Shown piece after piece: positions 1 to 6,791 of a stretch of DNA of 64,000 bases. The stretch covers positions 1 to 64,000 of the forward strand of contig NZ_SLVP01000011.1 of assembly GCF_004345425.1 (NCBI RefSeq), written 5' to 3'. The translations under genes were made by a program, and so were the position numbers. Source of the stretch: Paenibacillus sp. BK033. Its GTDB lineage: Bacteria; Bacillota; Bacilli; Paenibacillales; Paenibacillaceae. The notes under the pieces were generated by a model. The model searched no databases. It saw only the letters and a program-made list of their open reading frames with translations, and was not told the DNA's origin. Numbering within the stretch: the stretch's first letter is position 1; the number at the start of each line of letters is the position of its first letter.

Positions 1-84
1 ATATCTTTATTTGGATCGTGAATTATCTTGTACAAATCGTCCATAAAACACCACCAAAAGTTTATTTCAATAATACCACATATT

Positions 85-110
85 GGAACTATCCTGCCCT
101 TTAGTTCAAC
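85..110. repeat. Palindromic repeat R, copy 1 (CCTGCCC subtype)
   Basis: The sequence reads GGAACTATC-CTGCCC-TTTAGTTCAAC: two inverted arms (GAACTA and TAGTTC) around a short pyrimidine-rich core. It lies just beyond the terminator of the minus-strand pgsA gene and forms one half of a composite unit (repeat, hairpin, repeat) at about 85-183. Confidence 0.7.
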
Positions 111-144
111 AAAAAAGCAACCGTACTTAATGTGCGCGGCTGCT
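111..144 (-). terminator. Rho-independent terminator of pgsA
   Basis: The arms AGCAACCG and CGGCTGCT pair with one G-T wobble. The A-run at 111-116 becomes the U-tract on the minus strand. The hairpin sits between two copies of the palindromic repeat, downstream of pgsA. Confidence 0.7.
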
Positions 145-156
145 GTCGTTGTGTTT

Positions 157-183
157 TGAACTAATGTCTCCCGTTAGCGCAAT
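157..183. repeat. Palindromic repeat R, copy 2 (CTCCC subtype)
   Basis: The core reads GAACTAATGTCTCCCGTTAG and belongs to the same family as the other R copies. It ends seven bases before the stop codon of pgsA. Confidence 0.7.
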
Positions 184-189
184 AAATTA

Positions 190-777
190 TTATTGCTCCA
201 GTTGTAGTTCACGATAATTATTTTTCATGTATTTATAACCGGAATATGCAGTCAAAGCAACAGCCAAAATCATAATAGTCAGGTCGATCGGAAACTTCGT
301 GAAATACGAGAATGGGTAATTACCTAATAATACTGCGGTGATTGCGACTACTTGGAGAACTAATTTTAGTTTTCCATGTTTATCTGCTGCAAGTGCAGTG
401 CCCTTCGCAGCAGCCAGGACGCGGATTCCAGATACCATTACTTCACGACCTATAATTACAACTGCAATCCAAGAAGGAATCATTTTTTGCTGAACCATCA
501 TAATTAAAGCTGCTGAAACTAAAAGCTTATCGGCGAGTGGGTCCAACAACTTTCCCAAATTAGTTATTTGATTATACTTACGAGCAATGTATCCATCTAA
601 TTTGTCTGTAGCTGATGCAATAACAAAAATTCCAACTGCCCAATACAAACCATAGTGATTTATGTAATTCAAAAACTCTATGTGCTCTGCTATCCACGAT
701 GGATATTGTTGAAAGGCGAGGAGAAAAAGCGGAATCATCCCAATTCTTACGATTGTAATTTTATTAGCGAGGTTCAA
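190..777 (-). CDS. pgsA: CDP-diacylglycerol--glycerol-3-phosphate 3-phosphatidyltransferase
   Basis: Membrane enzyme that makes phosphatidylglycerol phosphate from CDP-diacylglycerol and glycerol 3-phosphate, the committed step to phosphatidylglycerol. The 195 residues match the usual family length. The full CDP-alcohol phosphatidyltransferase signature D-x2-DG-x2-AR-x8-G-x3-D-x3-D is visible at about residues 58-83 (DKLDGYIAR, then G75, D79, D83), with several hydrophobic segments around it. It starts at ATG 777 behind a GGAGGGTGA-type site. In Firmicutes pgsA is normally in a core cluster with cinA or rodZ-type genes. Here it stands alone in an island of small accessory genes, with a repeat at its 3' end, so it may be an extra or relocated copy. 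Confidence 0.92.
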   Translation of the reverse strand: MNLANKITIVRIGMIPLFLLAFQQYPSWIAEHIEFLNYINHYGLYWAVGIFVIASATDKLDGYIARKYNQITNLGKLLDPLADKLLVSAALIMMVQQKMIPSWIAVVIIGREVMVSGIRVLAAAKGTALAADKHGKLKLVLQVVAITAVLLGNYPFSYFTKFPIDLTIMILAVALTAYSGYKYMKNNYRELQLEQ

Positions 778-862
778 TTATTCATCACCCTCCAAGTTTG
801 TTTAATGTCTTTATATTACCATATTTACACAGTTTAACATCCATAAAATAGAATGGGTTGTT

Positions 863-888
863 GGAACTATCCTGCCCGTTCGTAACGA
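863..888. repeat. Palindromic repeat R, copy 3 (CCTGCCC subtype)
   Basis: GGAACTATCCTGCCCGTT followed by a diverged right arm. It pairs with copy 4 at 931-958 around a hairpin (895-922), the same composite arrangement as at 85-183. Confidence 0.6.
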
Positions 889-894
889 AATAAT

Positions 895-922
895 GGAGCA
901 GCTGCCGCCGGCAAACTGCTCC
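895..922. terminator. Hairpin inside composite repeat
   Basis: GGAGCAG and CTGCTCC form a perfect 7-bp stem. There is no clear U-tract, so terminator activity is uncertain. It lies between two R repeats, as in the unit at 85-183. Confidence 0.4.
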
Positions 923-930
923 AAGATGCG

Positions 931-958
931 TTGAACTATCGTTCCCCGTTAGTTTAAC
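931..958. repeat. Palindromic repeat R, copy 4 (GTTCCCC subtype)
   Basis: The arms TTGAACTA and TAGTTTAA flank TCGTTCCCCGT. This is the best-preserved copy of the GTTCCCC subtype. It ends about 50 bases upstream of the DUF4275 gene. Confidence 0.7.
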
Positions 959-1017
959 ACGTAGGTTTAGTTAATGTTATAATTCCAAGGATAGTGATTT
1001 ACGGAGGATGAGTGAAT

Positions 1018-1440
1018 ATGGTCATTTCAGAACGCCTAAAGAAAAAAATGCCAGTGCTAGAGATTCCGATATGGGGTGGTTATCTGCGCTCACAATGGGA
1101 AATTCATTTTGCATCTCATCTAAGCGAAAAAGATAAGGAAGATATCTTTCTTAATGATGAAGGTGGCTATCTATGGCATCTATTCAGCTATAGTCGGAAA
1201 GAATGTCTCGAAAAGGAAGCGGCAGTGCAAGCATTCATACAAGAACCTAAAGGTCCTTGTTTTCTATTTTACCAACATTCGGATTACGCACTACGTCTTG
1301 AGAACGCAGACAACCTAACCATCGAAGATTTGCATGATCAATCAGATATATATATCGTTTCGGTGGATTTTAGCTGGACTTATGTTGTTACGCATGAGAA
1401 GGACTGGCTTGGGCCTTATTTCAGTCGCCTCGCTATTTAG
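1018..1440 (+). CDS. DUF4275 family protein
   Basis: Small soluble protein of unknown function. It shows the features I associate with DUF4275 of Bacilli: an aromatic-rich WHLFSY segment near residue 50, FYQ with a following alanine-leucine pair in the middle, and WTYVVTHE near the C-terminus, followed by GPYF. A GTG at 1012 would give 142 residues but leaves only four bases after the GGAGG at 1003-1007. The ATG at 1018 (140 residues) has a ten-base gap and is preferred here. It is the only plus-strand gene of the small-gene island, with an R repeat on each side and a bidirectional terminator behind it. No function is assigned. Confidence 0.75.
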   Translation: MVISERLKKKMPVLEIPIWGGYLRSQWEIHFASHLSEKDKEDIFLNDEGGYLWHLFSYSRKECLEKEAAVQAFIQEPKGPCFLFYQHSDYALRLENADNLTIEDLHDQSDIYIVSVDFSWTYVVTHEKDWLGPYFSRLAI

Positions 1441-1444
1441 CATA

Positions 1445-1480
1445 AAAACCTCAGTCGGTCGTTCTTGCCGGCTGAGGTTT
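1445..1480. terminator. Bidirectional terminator between convergent genes
   Basis: AAACCTCAGTCGG and CCGGCTGAGGTTT form a long stem with A and T runs on both sides. It serves the plus-strand DUF4275 gene and the minus-strand histidine phosphatase gene. Confidence 0.8.
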
Positions 1481-1482
1481 TG

Positions 1483-1509
1483 TTGAGCTATCGTTCCCCG
1501 ATAGCTTAA
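1483..1509. repeat. Palindromic repeat R, copy 5 (GTTCCCC subtype)
   Basis: TTGAGCTATCGTTCCCCGAT followed by AGCTTAA. The inner arms AGCTATCG and CGATAGCT are perfectly complementary. It lies eleven bases from the stop codon of the histidine phosphatase gene. Confidence 0.75.
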
Positions 1510-1520
1510 AGATAAAATGT

Positions 1521-2084
1521 CTATATTACCATCCTGTAGACTCCTGCCTCACCGAGAAAATCATTTCTTGTTAATCCTTTTTCCCCAAGCAATATCCGAT
1601 AATTCGTTATGGTACCATCATGCGAGATAATAAATATTCTCTTATAAATTTGTGGGATCCAATCTAATAATTGCTTTGCATATCCCTCGAAAACATCTTG
1701 GTCGATCCTATTTATACCTTCTTTCCAACAGTCCAAATCAAAATCAAGAATTTGAACATCTCCATATAAGTTTGTAATTTCATTTTTAGAAAGGATCTGA
1801 TCACAAGATAGAAAAAGGGACTCCGGATTTTGAGGGAACATTCTTGGGCCAACAAAAGGGGAAATAATGAAGTCTAAACTATTGTGTAATATAGATGCTG
1901 TTTCAATTGTACGTTTAGTTGGACTTACAAGCATCAAATCATCAGGGTTAATTTTTATTTTCTCTCGTAGTTGTGTCACCTGAAACTCGCCATATTCTGT
2001 CAGACTAGGGTGTAAAGTGTTCAACCGATTGGGGTAATCTTTGAGGTGTTCTCCGTGACCATGTCGAATAAATAAAAACTCCAT
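1521..2084 (-). CDS. Histidine phosphatase family protein
   Basis: Predicted cytoplasmic phosphatase of the phosphoglycerate-mutase-like superfamily, 187 residues. The N-terminus carries the RHG catalytic motif (His at about residue 8, RHGHGEH), and a second catalytic histidine is likely in the SHDGT motif near residue 155. The segment SPTKRTIETA matches the usual phosphate-pocket arginine region (normally SPLxRTxxTA). The substrate cannot be told from sequence; members act on sugar phosphates, nucleotides or cobalamin precursors. It stands alone between R repeats. Confidence 0.85.
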   Translation of the reverse strand: MEFLFIRHGHGEHLKDYPNRLNTLHPSLTEYGEFQVTQLREKIKINPDDLMLVSPTKRTIETASILHNSLDFIISPFVGPRMFPQNPESLFLSCDQILSKNEITNLYGDVQILDFDLDCWKEGINRIDQDVFEGYAKQLLDWIPQIYKRIFIISHDGTITNYRILLGEKGLTRNDFLGEAGVYRMVI

Positions 2085-2217
2085 CTATCTGCCCCCTAAC
2101 TTTAAAACCGATTCTCTTAAGTATAGAGTGTTCTATATCATAGATGTAATCAGTAATTTTGAGAGGTGCCATTTATTACATTTATGGAAATAAGAATGAC
2201 CGCCCTTTAACATGTAA

Positions 2218-2240
2218 AGCTGCCAAATATATCGGCAGCC
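2218..2240 (-). terminator. Hairpin downstream of the 91-residue unknown gene
   Basis: GCTGCC and GGCAGC pair around an AT-rich loop. It follows the minus-strand unknown gene that ends at 2261. The U-tract is weak. Confidence 0.45.
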
Positions 2241-2260
2241 TCACCAAGGTGTGTATTCAA

Positions 2261-2536
2261 CTACGCATAGTAATCGCCTTTTCTAGGATACTCTTTATGC
2301 TCAAGGAAATATCTATGTATCTTATCAAACACTCTATTTGCTGCTGCTTGTGACTGTTTCTTATTCTTCAGTACGACCACTTCGGAGATGGAGGTTTCCA
2401 TTGAAATATCGCAGTTTATCAAACTAGATAGGTCAATTTCAAACACCCCATCAAGTTCCTTTAGGCATTCTCCAAATCGATATTCTGCAATAGTTCCTCT
2501 TACTGTAATTAACTCGAAGTTCAAACAGATTGCCAT
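2261..2536 (-). CDS. Conserved hypothetical protein, 91 residues
   Basis: I do not recognise the family. The protein is acidic and soluble, with no signal peptide or membrane segment. It starts at ATG 2536 behind GAGG with an eight-base gap. The C-terminal third (about residues 55-91) is basic and probably helical. It sits in the small-gene island, next to a DUF6678-like gene in the same direction 58 bases away. Its size and setting suggest an immunity or antitoxin-like accessory protein, but nothing in the sequence proves that. Confidence 0.55.
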   Translation of the reverse strand: MAICLNFELITVRGTIAEYRFGECLKELDGVFEIDLSSLINCDISMETSISEVVVLKNKKQSQAAANRVFDKIHRYFLEHKEYPRKGDYYA

Positions 2537-2594
2537 CTTTTAAACCTCACTTTAAAGACATTACTGGCTGAAGAAAATGGACTAAGAGGTTTAA

Positions 2595-2900
2595 TCAGAT
2601 ATAATTCACGAATCCCTCTTTATATCCATAAACTCTAGCCACGTTCCCATCGACCTCTCCTGGGACATGAATTTCTTTTAGTTTAGTCATCACGTATGCA
2701 ATATTTTCTTCTGTCAAACTAATTTCCAACCATTCAATGGTTTTGTAACGACCTTGACGGAAATGGTAGAACCAGTCTGCATCCCAGTGGGCAATATAAC
2801 CGTTCTCATTATCTTTTGTTCTCCAACGAATCGTTCTATCGGAGTCAAGCATAGCCTCTCTAATCTCGTCCCACTTCGTATCGTTCATTAACGGAATCAA
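2595..2900 (-). CDS. DUF6678-like small protein
   Basis: About 100 residues, rich in Trp and Tyr: MNDTKWDEIREAM, RWRTKDNENGYIAHWD, WFYHF, IEWLEI. This pattern resembles DUF6678 (function unknown). I give this from memory of the family, without an alignment. The TTG at 2900 is spaced well from an AAGGTGAT site and is the likely start; the ATG at 2888 would give MNDTKW as N-terminus. It is soluble, with no catalytic motif visible. It lies in the one-gene-one-repeat island. Confidence 0.6.
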   Translation of the reverse strand: MIPLMNDTKWDEIREAMLDSDRTIRWRTKDNENGYIAHWDADWFYHFRQGRYKTIEWLEISLTEENIAYVMTKLKEIHVPGEVDGNVARVYGYKEGFVNYI

Positions 2901-2918
2901 TTAGATCACCTTCTTTAT

Positions 2919-2948
2919 TAACTTTCGTTTTCCGTTAGCTTAATTCAA
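2919..2948. repeat. Palindromic repeat R, copy 6
   Basis: AACTTTCGTTTTCCGTTAGC followed by TTAA. It overlaps the stop codon of the next minus-strand gene (TAA at 2940-2942), so the repeat supplies the end of that reading frame. Confidence 0.6.
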
Positions 2949-3233
2949 ATTGGTAAAATAAGTTCTGAGATTATTCCAGACATCTTCAATAACGAAATAG
3001 TTTTCTCTTGCCTTTAACTCTTGACCTTTATTATCAACGTAATGAATAAAGATCTCTAGATTATCTCCAACTGTATCGAGGCTCCAGTCTAAGTAAACTA
3101 CTGTATCGCCAATAGCGAGTTCATCTGATCTGGTCAATTCAAGTTCGCCATCATCATCAGTAACTACATTTGAAATAAATCCTTCAATCACATAAATTCT
3201 ATCCCCTTTTCGACTTTCACTTGATACACTCAT
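2940..3233 (-). CDS. Hypothetical protein, 97 residues
   Basis: Unrecognised acidic protein. The predicted structure is mostly beta: short alternating hydrophobic stretches such as VVYLDWSLD and LEIFIHYVD. No signal peptide is present. Its stop codon lies inside a copy of the palindromic repeat. It is flanked by a DUF6678-like gene and an acetyltransferase gene. Confidence 0.5.
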   Translation of the reverse strand: MSVSSESRKGDRIYVIEGFISNVVTDDDGELELTRSDELAIGDTVVYLDWSLDTVGDNLEIFIHYVDNKGQELKARENYFVIEDVWNNLRTYFTNLN

Positions 3234-3264
3234 ATTTCACCAGCTTTCCCTACGTATATTAATG

Positions 3265-3290
3265 AGGCTATTGTCTCCCGATAGTTTAAA
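3265..3290. repeat. Palindromic repeat R, copy 7
   Basis: GAGGCTATTGTCTCCCGATAG followed by TTTAAA, six bases before the stop codon of the acetyltransferase gene. CTAT and ATAG form the inner stem. Confidence 0.65.
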
Positions 3291-3295
3291 GAACT

Positions 3296-3769
3296 TCAAC
3301 AAATTCTATTGTAGAAAACGAGTGTTGCTTTATCATTTAATGCTTTCTGATCACCTGTCTTGGTGAATCCCATCTTCTCATACAAATAACAATTACGTTC
3401 TTCTTCTAATAGCGTAGCTAGTCCCCAGGAATTGACTTCCGGAAACATTTCCATGAGAAGTGTAACTGCTTTTTGAGCCACTCCTTTTCCTTGTTCCTCG
3501 GGCAGTATAAACATAGGGCCTATCCAAAACATAACCCCATCTTCTTTTCGAACTACACAAATTGCTCCTACAAGAACGCCATCAGCTATTATTTTATAGA
3601 CTTGACCTTGAGGATTAATAATTCTCTTTACAACTCGTTCAATGGTTTCATTTGCAGGATTAGTTTCAAAATCTTGATATTTTTCCAATAACGGAAGAAA
3701 TGCTCTTACTTGAATATCGAGAATTAATTCAGCATCCTTTTCAACAGCAACCTCAAGTTTTATGTTCAT
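3296..3769 (-). CDS. GNAT family N-acetyltransferase
   Basis: Predicted acetyl-CoA-dependent acetyltransferase, about 157 residues. The acetyl-CoA pyrophosphate loop is visible as PEEQGKGVAQKAV, matching the Q/R-x-x-G-x-G/A signature, after the beta-strand segment MFWIGPMFILP. The end YLYEKMGFTKTG is the usual C-terminal GNAT motif. An in-frame ATG at 3787 exists, but the ATG at 3769 has GCGAGG at a six-base gap and gives the N-terminus MNIKLEV. The acceptor substrate is unknown. An R repeat lies at each end. Confidence 0.85.
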   Translation of the reverse strand: MNIKLEVAVEKDAELILDIQVRAFLPLLEKYQDFETNPANETIERVVKRIINPQGQVYKIIADGVLVGAICVVRKEDGVMFWIGPMFILPEEQGKGVAQKAVTLLMEMFPEVNSWGLATLLEEERNCYLYEKMGFTKTGDQKALNDKATLVFYNRIC

Positions 3770-3804
3770 ATCGAACCTCGCATTCATTACATCTGCTGTT
3801 TTTC

Positions 3805-3832
3805 TTCAACTAACGTTCTTCGTTAGGTTAAC
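3805..3832. repeat. Palindromic repeat R, copy 8
   Basis: AACTAACGTTCTTCGTTAG contains a perfect CTAACG/CGTTAG stem around TTCTT, with a further GTTAAC arm. It lies between the acetyltransferase and the Imm26-like gene. Confidence 0.7.
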
Positions 3833-3905
3833 GAATATTGCTCTATTAAGCCTTAGAAAACAAGTGCATTCAAATAAATGAATGAAGTTCAGCCGATTGG
3901 ACCAG

Positions 3906-4343
3906 TTAAACGCCAAAGTGTTTATGCCACTTATCATCACCCATAATTCGATCAATAATATGGTTTTCTGCCCACACAGCGGCTATCTCGAGACCTTCAC
4001 AGTTCACTTTATCTGAAGGAGATATCTCTCCTTTGTGATAAATAGAATAACTGCCACTCAAACTATCTATTACACAATAAGGTGGAGGCCAGGCTTCTTC
4101 GTCATTTTTAAATGGGCGATTATCTACGACTGGCCATTCTTCGGACTTTAGTACATAATCGTAAATCCCTACTACAAATCGATAATCTTCGCTCAAGGGG
4201 ATATCCGCAATAGTTTCTCCGATATGTTTATAAATCGCTATTGAGGCATCCTTAAACCTTCTTCCAAAAGCGAATTTTCCATCTGGTAGTGGTATTGCGT
4301 ATACATCACCAAGTTTGATTCTTCGTCTCCGTTTTGTTGACAT
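3906..4343 (-). CDS. Immunity protein Imm26-like
   Basis: 145 residues. The N-terminus, basic and then KLGDVYAIPLPDGKFAFGR, closely resembles the Imm26 family, members of which occur beside polymorphic toxins and as orphans. The middle contains EEWPVVDNRPF and EEAWPPP. It is soluble, with no signal peptide. It starts at ATG 4343 behind GGGGG. No toxin gene is seen nearby, so it would be an orphan immunity gene or have another role. It is flanked by R repeats. Confidence 0.7.
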   Translation of the reverse strand: MSTKRRRRIKLGDVYAIPLPDGKFAFGRRFKDASIAIYKHIGETIADIPLSEDYRFVVGIYDYVLKSEEWPVVDNRPFKNDEEAWPPPYCVIDSLSGSYSIYHKGEISPSDKVNCEGLEIAAVWAENHIIDRIMGDDKWHKHFGV

Positions 4344-4393
4344 AGTAACCCCCGTTAATAACTAGATACCACCATTATAACTTACATTTACCA

Positions 4394-4418
4394 CGTTATC
4401 CTGCCCGTTAACGTAACG
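4394..4418. repeat. Palindromic repeat R, copy 9 (CCTGCCC subtype)
   Basis: CGTTATCCTGCCCGTTAACG, with a GTTA/TAAC pairing. It lies between the Imm26-like gene and the small membrane protein gene. The nearby CCCATTATAATTGGG at 4425-4440 is a short hairpin. Confidence 0.6.
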
Positions 4419-4481
4419 GATAGTCCCATTATAATTGGGATCATTCTTCATCATTCGTGAAGCTATTCACTTCGACGAATT

Positions 4482-4769
4482 TCATTCATAAGTCTCATAG
4501 TAAGCATTAGCTATATATTTATCATTGTTTGAAATCACAGGACCTTCTAATAATTCCCCCTGAAGTTTATCAAATGTAAAAAAGTATTGAGAATACACAA
4601 AGATTAAAAAAAGCGCAATAATTCCGGTCAAAGAAGCAATAAAAGAATATTTGGGGAATCGTCTCCTTTTATTAATGAACATGAATAATTTGAAACAAAA
4701 TATTAGAAAAAACGGAACAGTTAAGAGAAGAATTATCAGACCGATTAACAATAAATAAAGTCTATCCAT
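4482..4769 (-). CDS. Small membrane protein, DUF5412-like, possibly truncated
   Basis: 95 residues with two predicted membrane segments, about 5-30 and 42-65, and a short C-terminal tail ending YIANAYYETYE. That tail recalls the start of the extracellular part of DUF5412-type proteins, which normally run on well beyond this point. The gene therefore looks truncated at its 3' end. It starts at ATG 4769 behind GGAGGA. Function unknown. Confidence 0.5.
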   Translation of the reverse strand: MDRLYLLLIGLIILLLTVPFFLIFCFKLFMFINKRRRFPKYSFIASLTGIIALFLIFVYSQYFFTFDKLQGELLEGPVISNNDKYIANAYYETYE

Positions 4770-4858
4770 ATGGTCCTCCGCTATCAGGATGTATTGCTGT
4801 TCTTCTAAATCACTCGCGTTAATTAATCAACCAGCACTTCTGATAATACCACATTTTG

Positions 4859-4883
4859 GAAATATTCTGCCCGTTAGTTGAGA
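4859..4883. repeat. Palindromic repeat R, copy 10 (CCTGCCC subtype)
   Basis: GGAAATATTCTGCCCGTTAG followed by TTGAG. Upstream it shares ATACCACAT with copy 1. It is followed by two hairpins at 4888-4938. Confidence 0.65.
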
Positions 4884-4887
4884 AAAC

Positions 4888-4915
4888 GGCAGCTCATCAT
4901 ATGATAAGCTGCCGT
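4888..4915 (-). terminator. Terminator of the 91-residue unknown gene
   Basis: CGGCAGCT and AGCTGCCG pair around CATCATATGATA. An A-run on the left gives U residues on the minus strand. A second palindrome (CCATAACGAATGTTATGG, 4920-4937) takes the place held elsewhere by the second R repeat. Confidence 0.65.
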
Positions 4916-4954
4916 CGTCCATAACGAATGTTATGGACCTCTAAAATTATTTTA

Positions 4955-5230
4955 TTAATCTTCAATAGGAACTGGACGAAGAGTCTTATCTCCAATTCTA
5001 TTCCACCAACCAGAGGAAATTCCATAATAAATGTCATATGCCCAAAACTCGGCATTTTCATGAAATATGATACTCTCCTCATTAATTTCATCTAAATGAG
5101 ACCAATGCCGATTAATCCTATAAATGGATTCGTCATAAGTAATACTAAAAGCTTCAATCATTTTTTTAGAAATATCTAAACATAACTTTAAAGCATTTTC
5201 ATCCGTTACAAATATAAATGGTGAATTCAA
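4955..5230 (-). CDS. Hypothetical protein, 91 residues
   Basis: Unrecognised small acidic protein. It shows FVTDENALKLCLDISK near the N-terminus, and Trp-rich segments HWSH, FWAYDIYYG and GWWNRIGD in the second half. The likely start is TTG at 5230 with AGGG about six bases ahead; no ATG is available near the N-terminus. Its size and tryptophan content match other orphan immunity-type proteins of this island, but that is an inference from setting only. Confidence 0.5.
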   Translation of the reverse strand: MNSPFIFVTDENALKLCLDISKKMIEAFSITYDESIYRINRHWSHLDEINEESIIFHENAEFWAYDIYYGISSGWWNRIGDKTLRPVPIED

Positions 5231-5339
5231 ACTTATCCCTCACTTAGTATACATATACTGACCAAAATTTCGGTTATGTAATATGATTTCTCAACGCTAT
5301 AGTACCATATTAGGTGTATACGACTTATTGGAACTTATT

Positions 5340-5365
5340 GGAACTAACCTGCCCTTTAGCTTAAT
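5340..5365. repeat. Palindromic repeat R, copy 11 (CCTGCCC subtype)
   Basis: GGAACTAACCTGCCCTTTAG followed by CTTAAT. It is the last well-preserved copy and lies at the right edge of the small-gene island. Confidence 0.65.
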
Positions 5366-5470
5366 GAAGTCTAAGCTGTTACACTTTATTTTGGTGACTC
5401 TTTTGTCGTTAGTGCAGTATAAAGGGATATTCACGTCTAAAAAAAACGACAAGAAAATACCTACAAATGA

Positions 5471-5523
5471 AAAAGAACCTTGATTTATCAAGGTTCTAAA
5501 TCGGGATTATTATGTCGTTGTAC
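5471..5523 (-). repeat. Second repeat type H, copy 1 (terminator plus conserved tail)
   Basis: An AGAACCTTG...CAAGGTTCT hairpin preceded by an A-run, followed by AATCGGGATT and then TCGTTGTAC. A second copy with identical stem and tail lies at 16701-16754. Here it is the terminator region just downstream of the decayed collagen-like gene. Confidence 0.75.
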
Positions 5524-5538
5524 TCCAGAATCGGCGGT

Positions 5539-5705
5539 TCATAAACGATGACACAAATGTTTAGACGTTTCTGACAGCCAGAGCACTTCTAAGTTAGTTG
5601 GTAGTCCCTGCGAGCCGGCAGGTCCTCGCGGCCCGATCGTTCCAGGGTTCCGTCCGCACACCTTGGTCCCTCGGGACCCTGAACACCCGTCAGGCTTGCG
5701 GGCCT
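5539..5705 (-). pseudogene. Decayed collagen-like (Gly-X-Y) gene fragment
   Basis: Read on the minus strand, one frame gives GTIGPRGPAGSQGLP and a unique tail ending at a stop at 5539-5541. A neighbouring frame just upstream gives GVQGPEGP. Gly-X-Y repeats split over two frames, with no start codon, indicate a fragment of a collagen-like surface or exosporium protein broken by frameshift. It is followed by a type H terminator. Confidence 0.55.
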
Positions 5706-5732
5706 TATGTTTGGTTTGTTTTAGACTTTAAT

Positions 5733-5762
5733 GAGGCCGCTGCATTTCCATGCAGCGGCCTC
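5733..5762 (-). terminator. Terminator downstream of the SDR pseudogene
   Basis: GAGGCCGCTGCA and TGCAGCGGCCTC form a perfect 12-bp stem with a six-base loop. The minus-strand exit is only partly U-rich. Confidence 0.65.
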
Positions 5763-5803
5763 TGACAACTAAAAAAATCATTTTTATCGACTATTACTAG
5801 CGA

Positions 5804-6558
5804 TCAGATATTCTGACCGCCCGAGACCTCGATTCTCTGTGCGTTAACCCAGCGATTATCGGAACCGAGTAAGCCGGCGACTGCGGGACCAATGTCGTCG
5901 GGTACGCCGACTCGACCCAATGCAACCATTGCGGCAAAGGCGTCTTTGTAAGCAGGCGTGTCGCGTACAGCACCGCCTAGAAAGTCCGTTTCAATTGCGC
6001 CTGGCGCAATTGTATTAGCGGTGATACCGCGGTGACCAAGCTCTTTGGCCATATAGATGGTTAAAATCTCGACTGCCCCCTTTGCAGCGGAGTAAGCGGA
6101 GAAGCCCGGATAAGAGACACGGGTGAGACCCGATGAAAAGTTCACAATGCGGCCGCCATCTGCAAGTAGTGGCAGAAGGGCTTGAGTCAAGAAAAACACG
6201 CCCTTAACATGCACATTAAACAGGCCGTCGAACTGAGCTTCTGTAGTTTCGGTAAAGTTGGTCATTTCTCCGTGGCCGGCATTATTCACCAAATGATCGA
6301 ATGTAGTGCGATTCCAAGTTGACTGCAGAGTCGAACGGACAGTCTCGGCAAAGGCAGCAAAGCTGGAAGTATTTCCAACATCGAGTTGTAGAGAAACCGC
6401 TTTACGCCCAAAGCTTCGATCTCGGCAACGACTGAATTGGCTTCTTCTGCTTGGCTTCGATAGGTTAGGATGACATCGCCCCCATGACGAGCAATACTGA
6501 TGGCCGTATTGCGACCAAGTCCACGGCTGCCGCCAGTGACGATTGAGATATTTGTCAT
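5804..6558 (-). pseudogene. SDR family oxidoreductase, interrupted by a one-base frameshift
   Basis: Short-chain dehydrogenase/reductase using NAD(P)H, about 250 residues if repaired. The first part, from ATG 6558, holds the nucleotide-binding TGGSRGLG. The second frame holds NNAG, the active-site serine region and YSAAK (catalytic Tyr and Lys), and the C-terminal APGAIETDF. The frames change near 6400: adding one base after the GVK codons restores a continuous AVSLQLDVGNTSSF segment. This is therefore a recent single-base deletion or a sequencing error. It is divergent from a MerR regulator, with a 19-bp-spacer promoter between them. Confidence 0.85.
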
Positions 6559-6600
6559 TGTAACTTCATCCTTTCAGAAATCATCTTGAATTACATTGAT

Positions 6601-6631
6601 ATCATAAAAGGTAAAGTTTACTTGAAGTCAA
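6601..6631 (-). promoter_or_regulatory. MerR-type promoter of the SDR gene
   Basis: On the minus strand, -35 TTGACT and -10 TATGAT are separated by 19 bases, the over-long spacer typical of MerR-activated promoters. The spacer carries the near-palindrome GTAAACTTTAC, likely the MerR operator. Confidence 0.75.
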
Positions 6632-6752
6632 GGATATTTTGAATATAATATTAAGTGCTTATTTGAACAGAAAAAACCGTTGTTTTTAATTCCATTTCCC
6701 TCTCTTTATCGTATAACCTGAAAAGTCTAAAATTCGTATCGTCAAAATTTGT

Positions 6753-6768
6753 TTAAAGTAAACTTTAA
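6753..6768. promoter_or_regulatory. Second operator-like palindrome ahead of the MerR gene
   Basis: TTAAAGTAAACTTTAA is a perfect inverted repeat (TTAAAGT-AA-ACTTTAA) and shares AGTAAACTTTA with the SDR promoter spacer. It lies 23 bases upstream of the regulator start, which suggests autoregulation. Confidence 0.6.
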
Positions 6769-6791
6769 CAGAAAGCGGTGAAGGTTAATTT

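Noticed and set aside
2240..2275. Possible further R repeat (ATTCAACTACGCATAGTAAT)
   Set aside because: Most of it codes for the end of the 91-residue protein (residues KGDYYA and stop), and it lacks the conserved core.
2583..2612. Possible R repeat between the two unknown genes (GACTAAGAGGTTTAATC)
   Set aside because: Only five to six bases match the consensus and no stem forms.
85..5365. CRISPR array
   Set aside because: The repeats are irregularly spaced by whole genes, vary between copies, and no cas genes are present.
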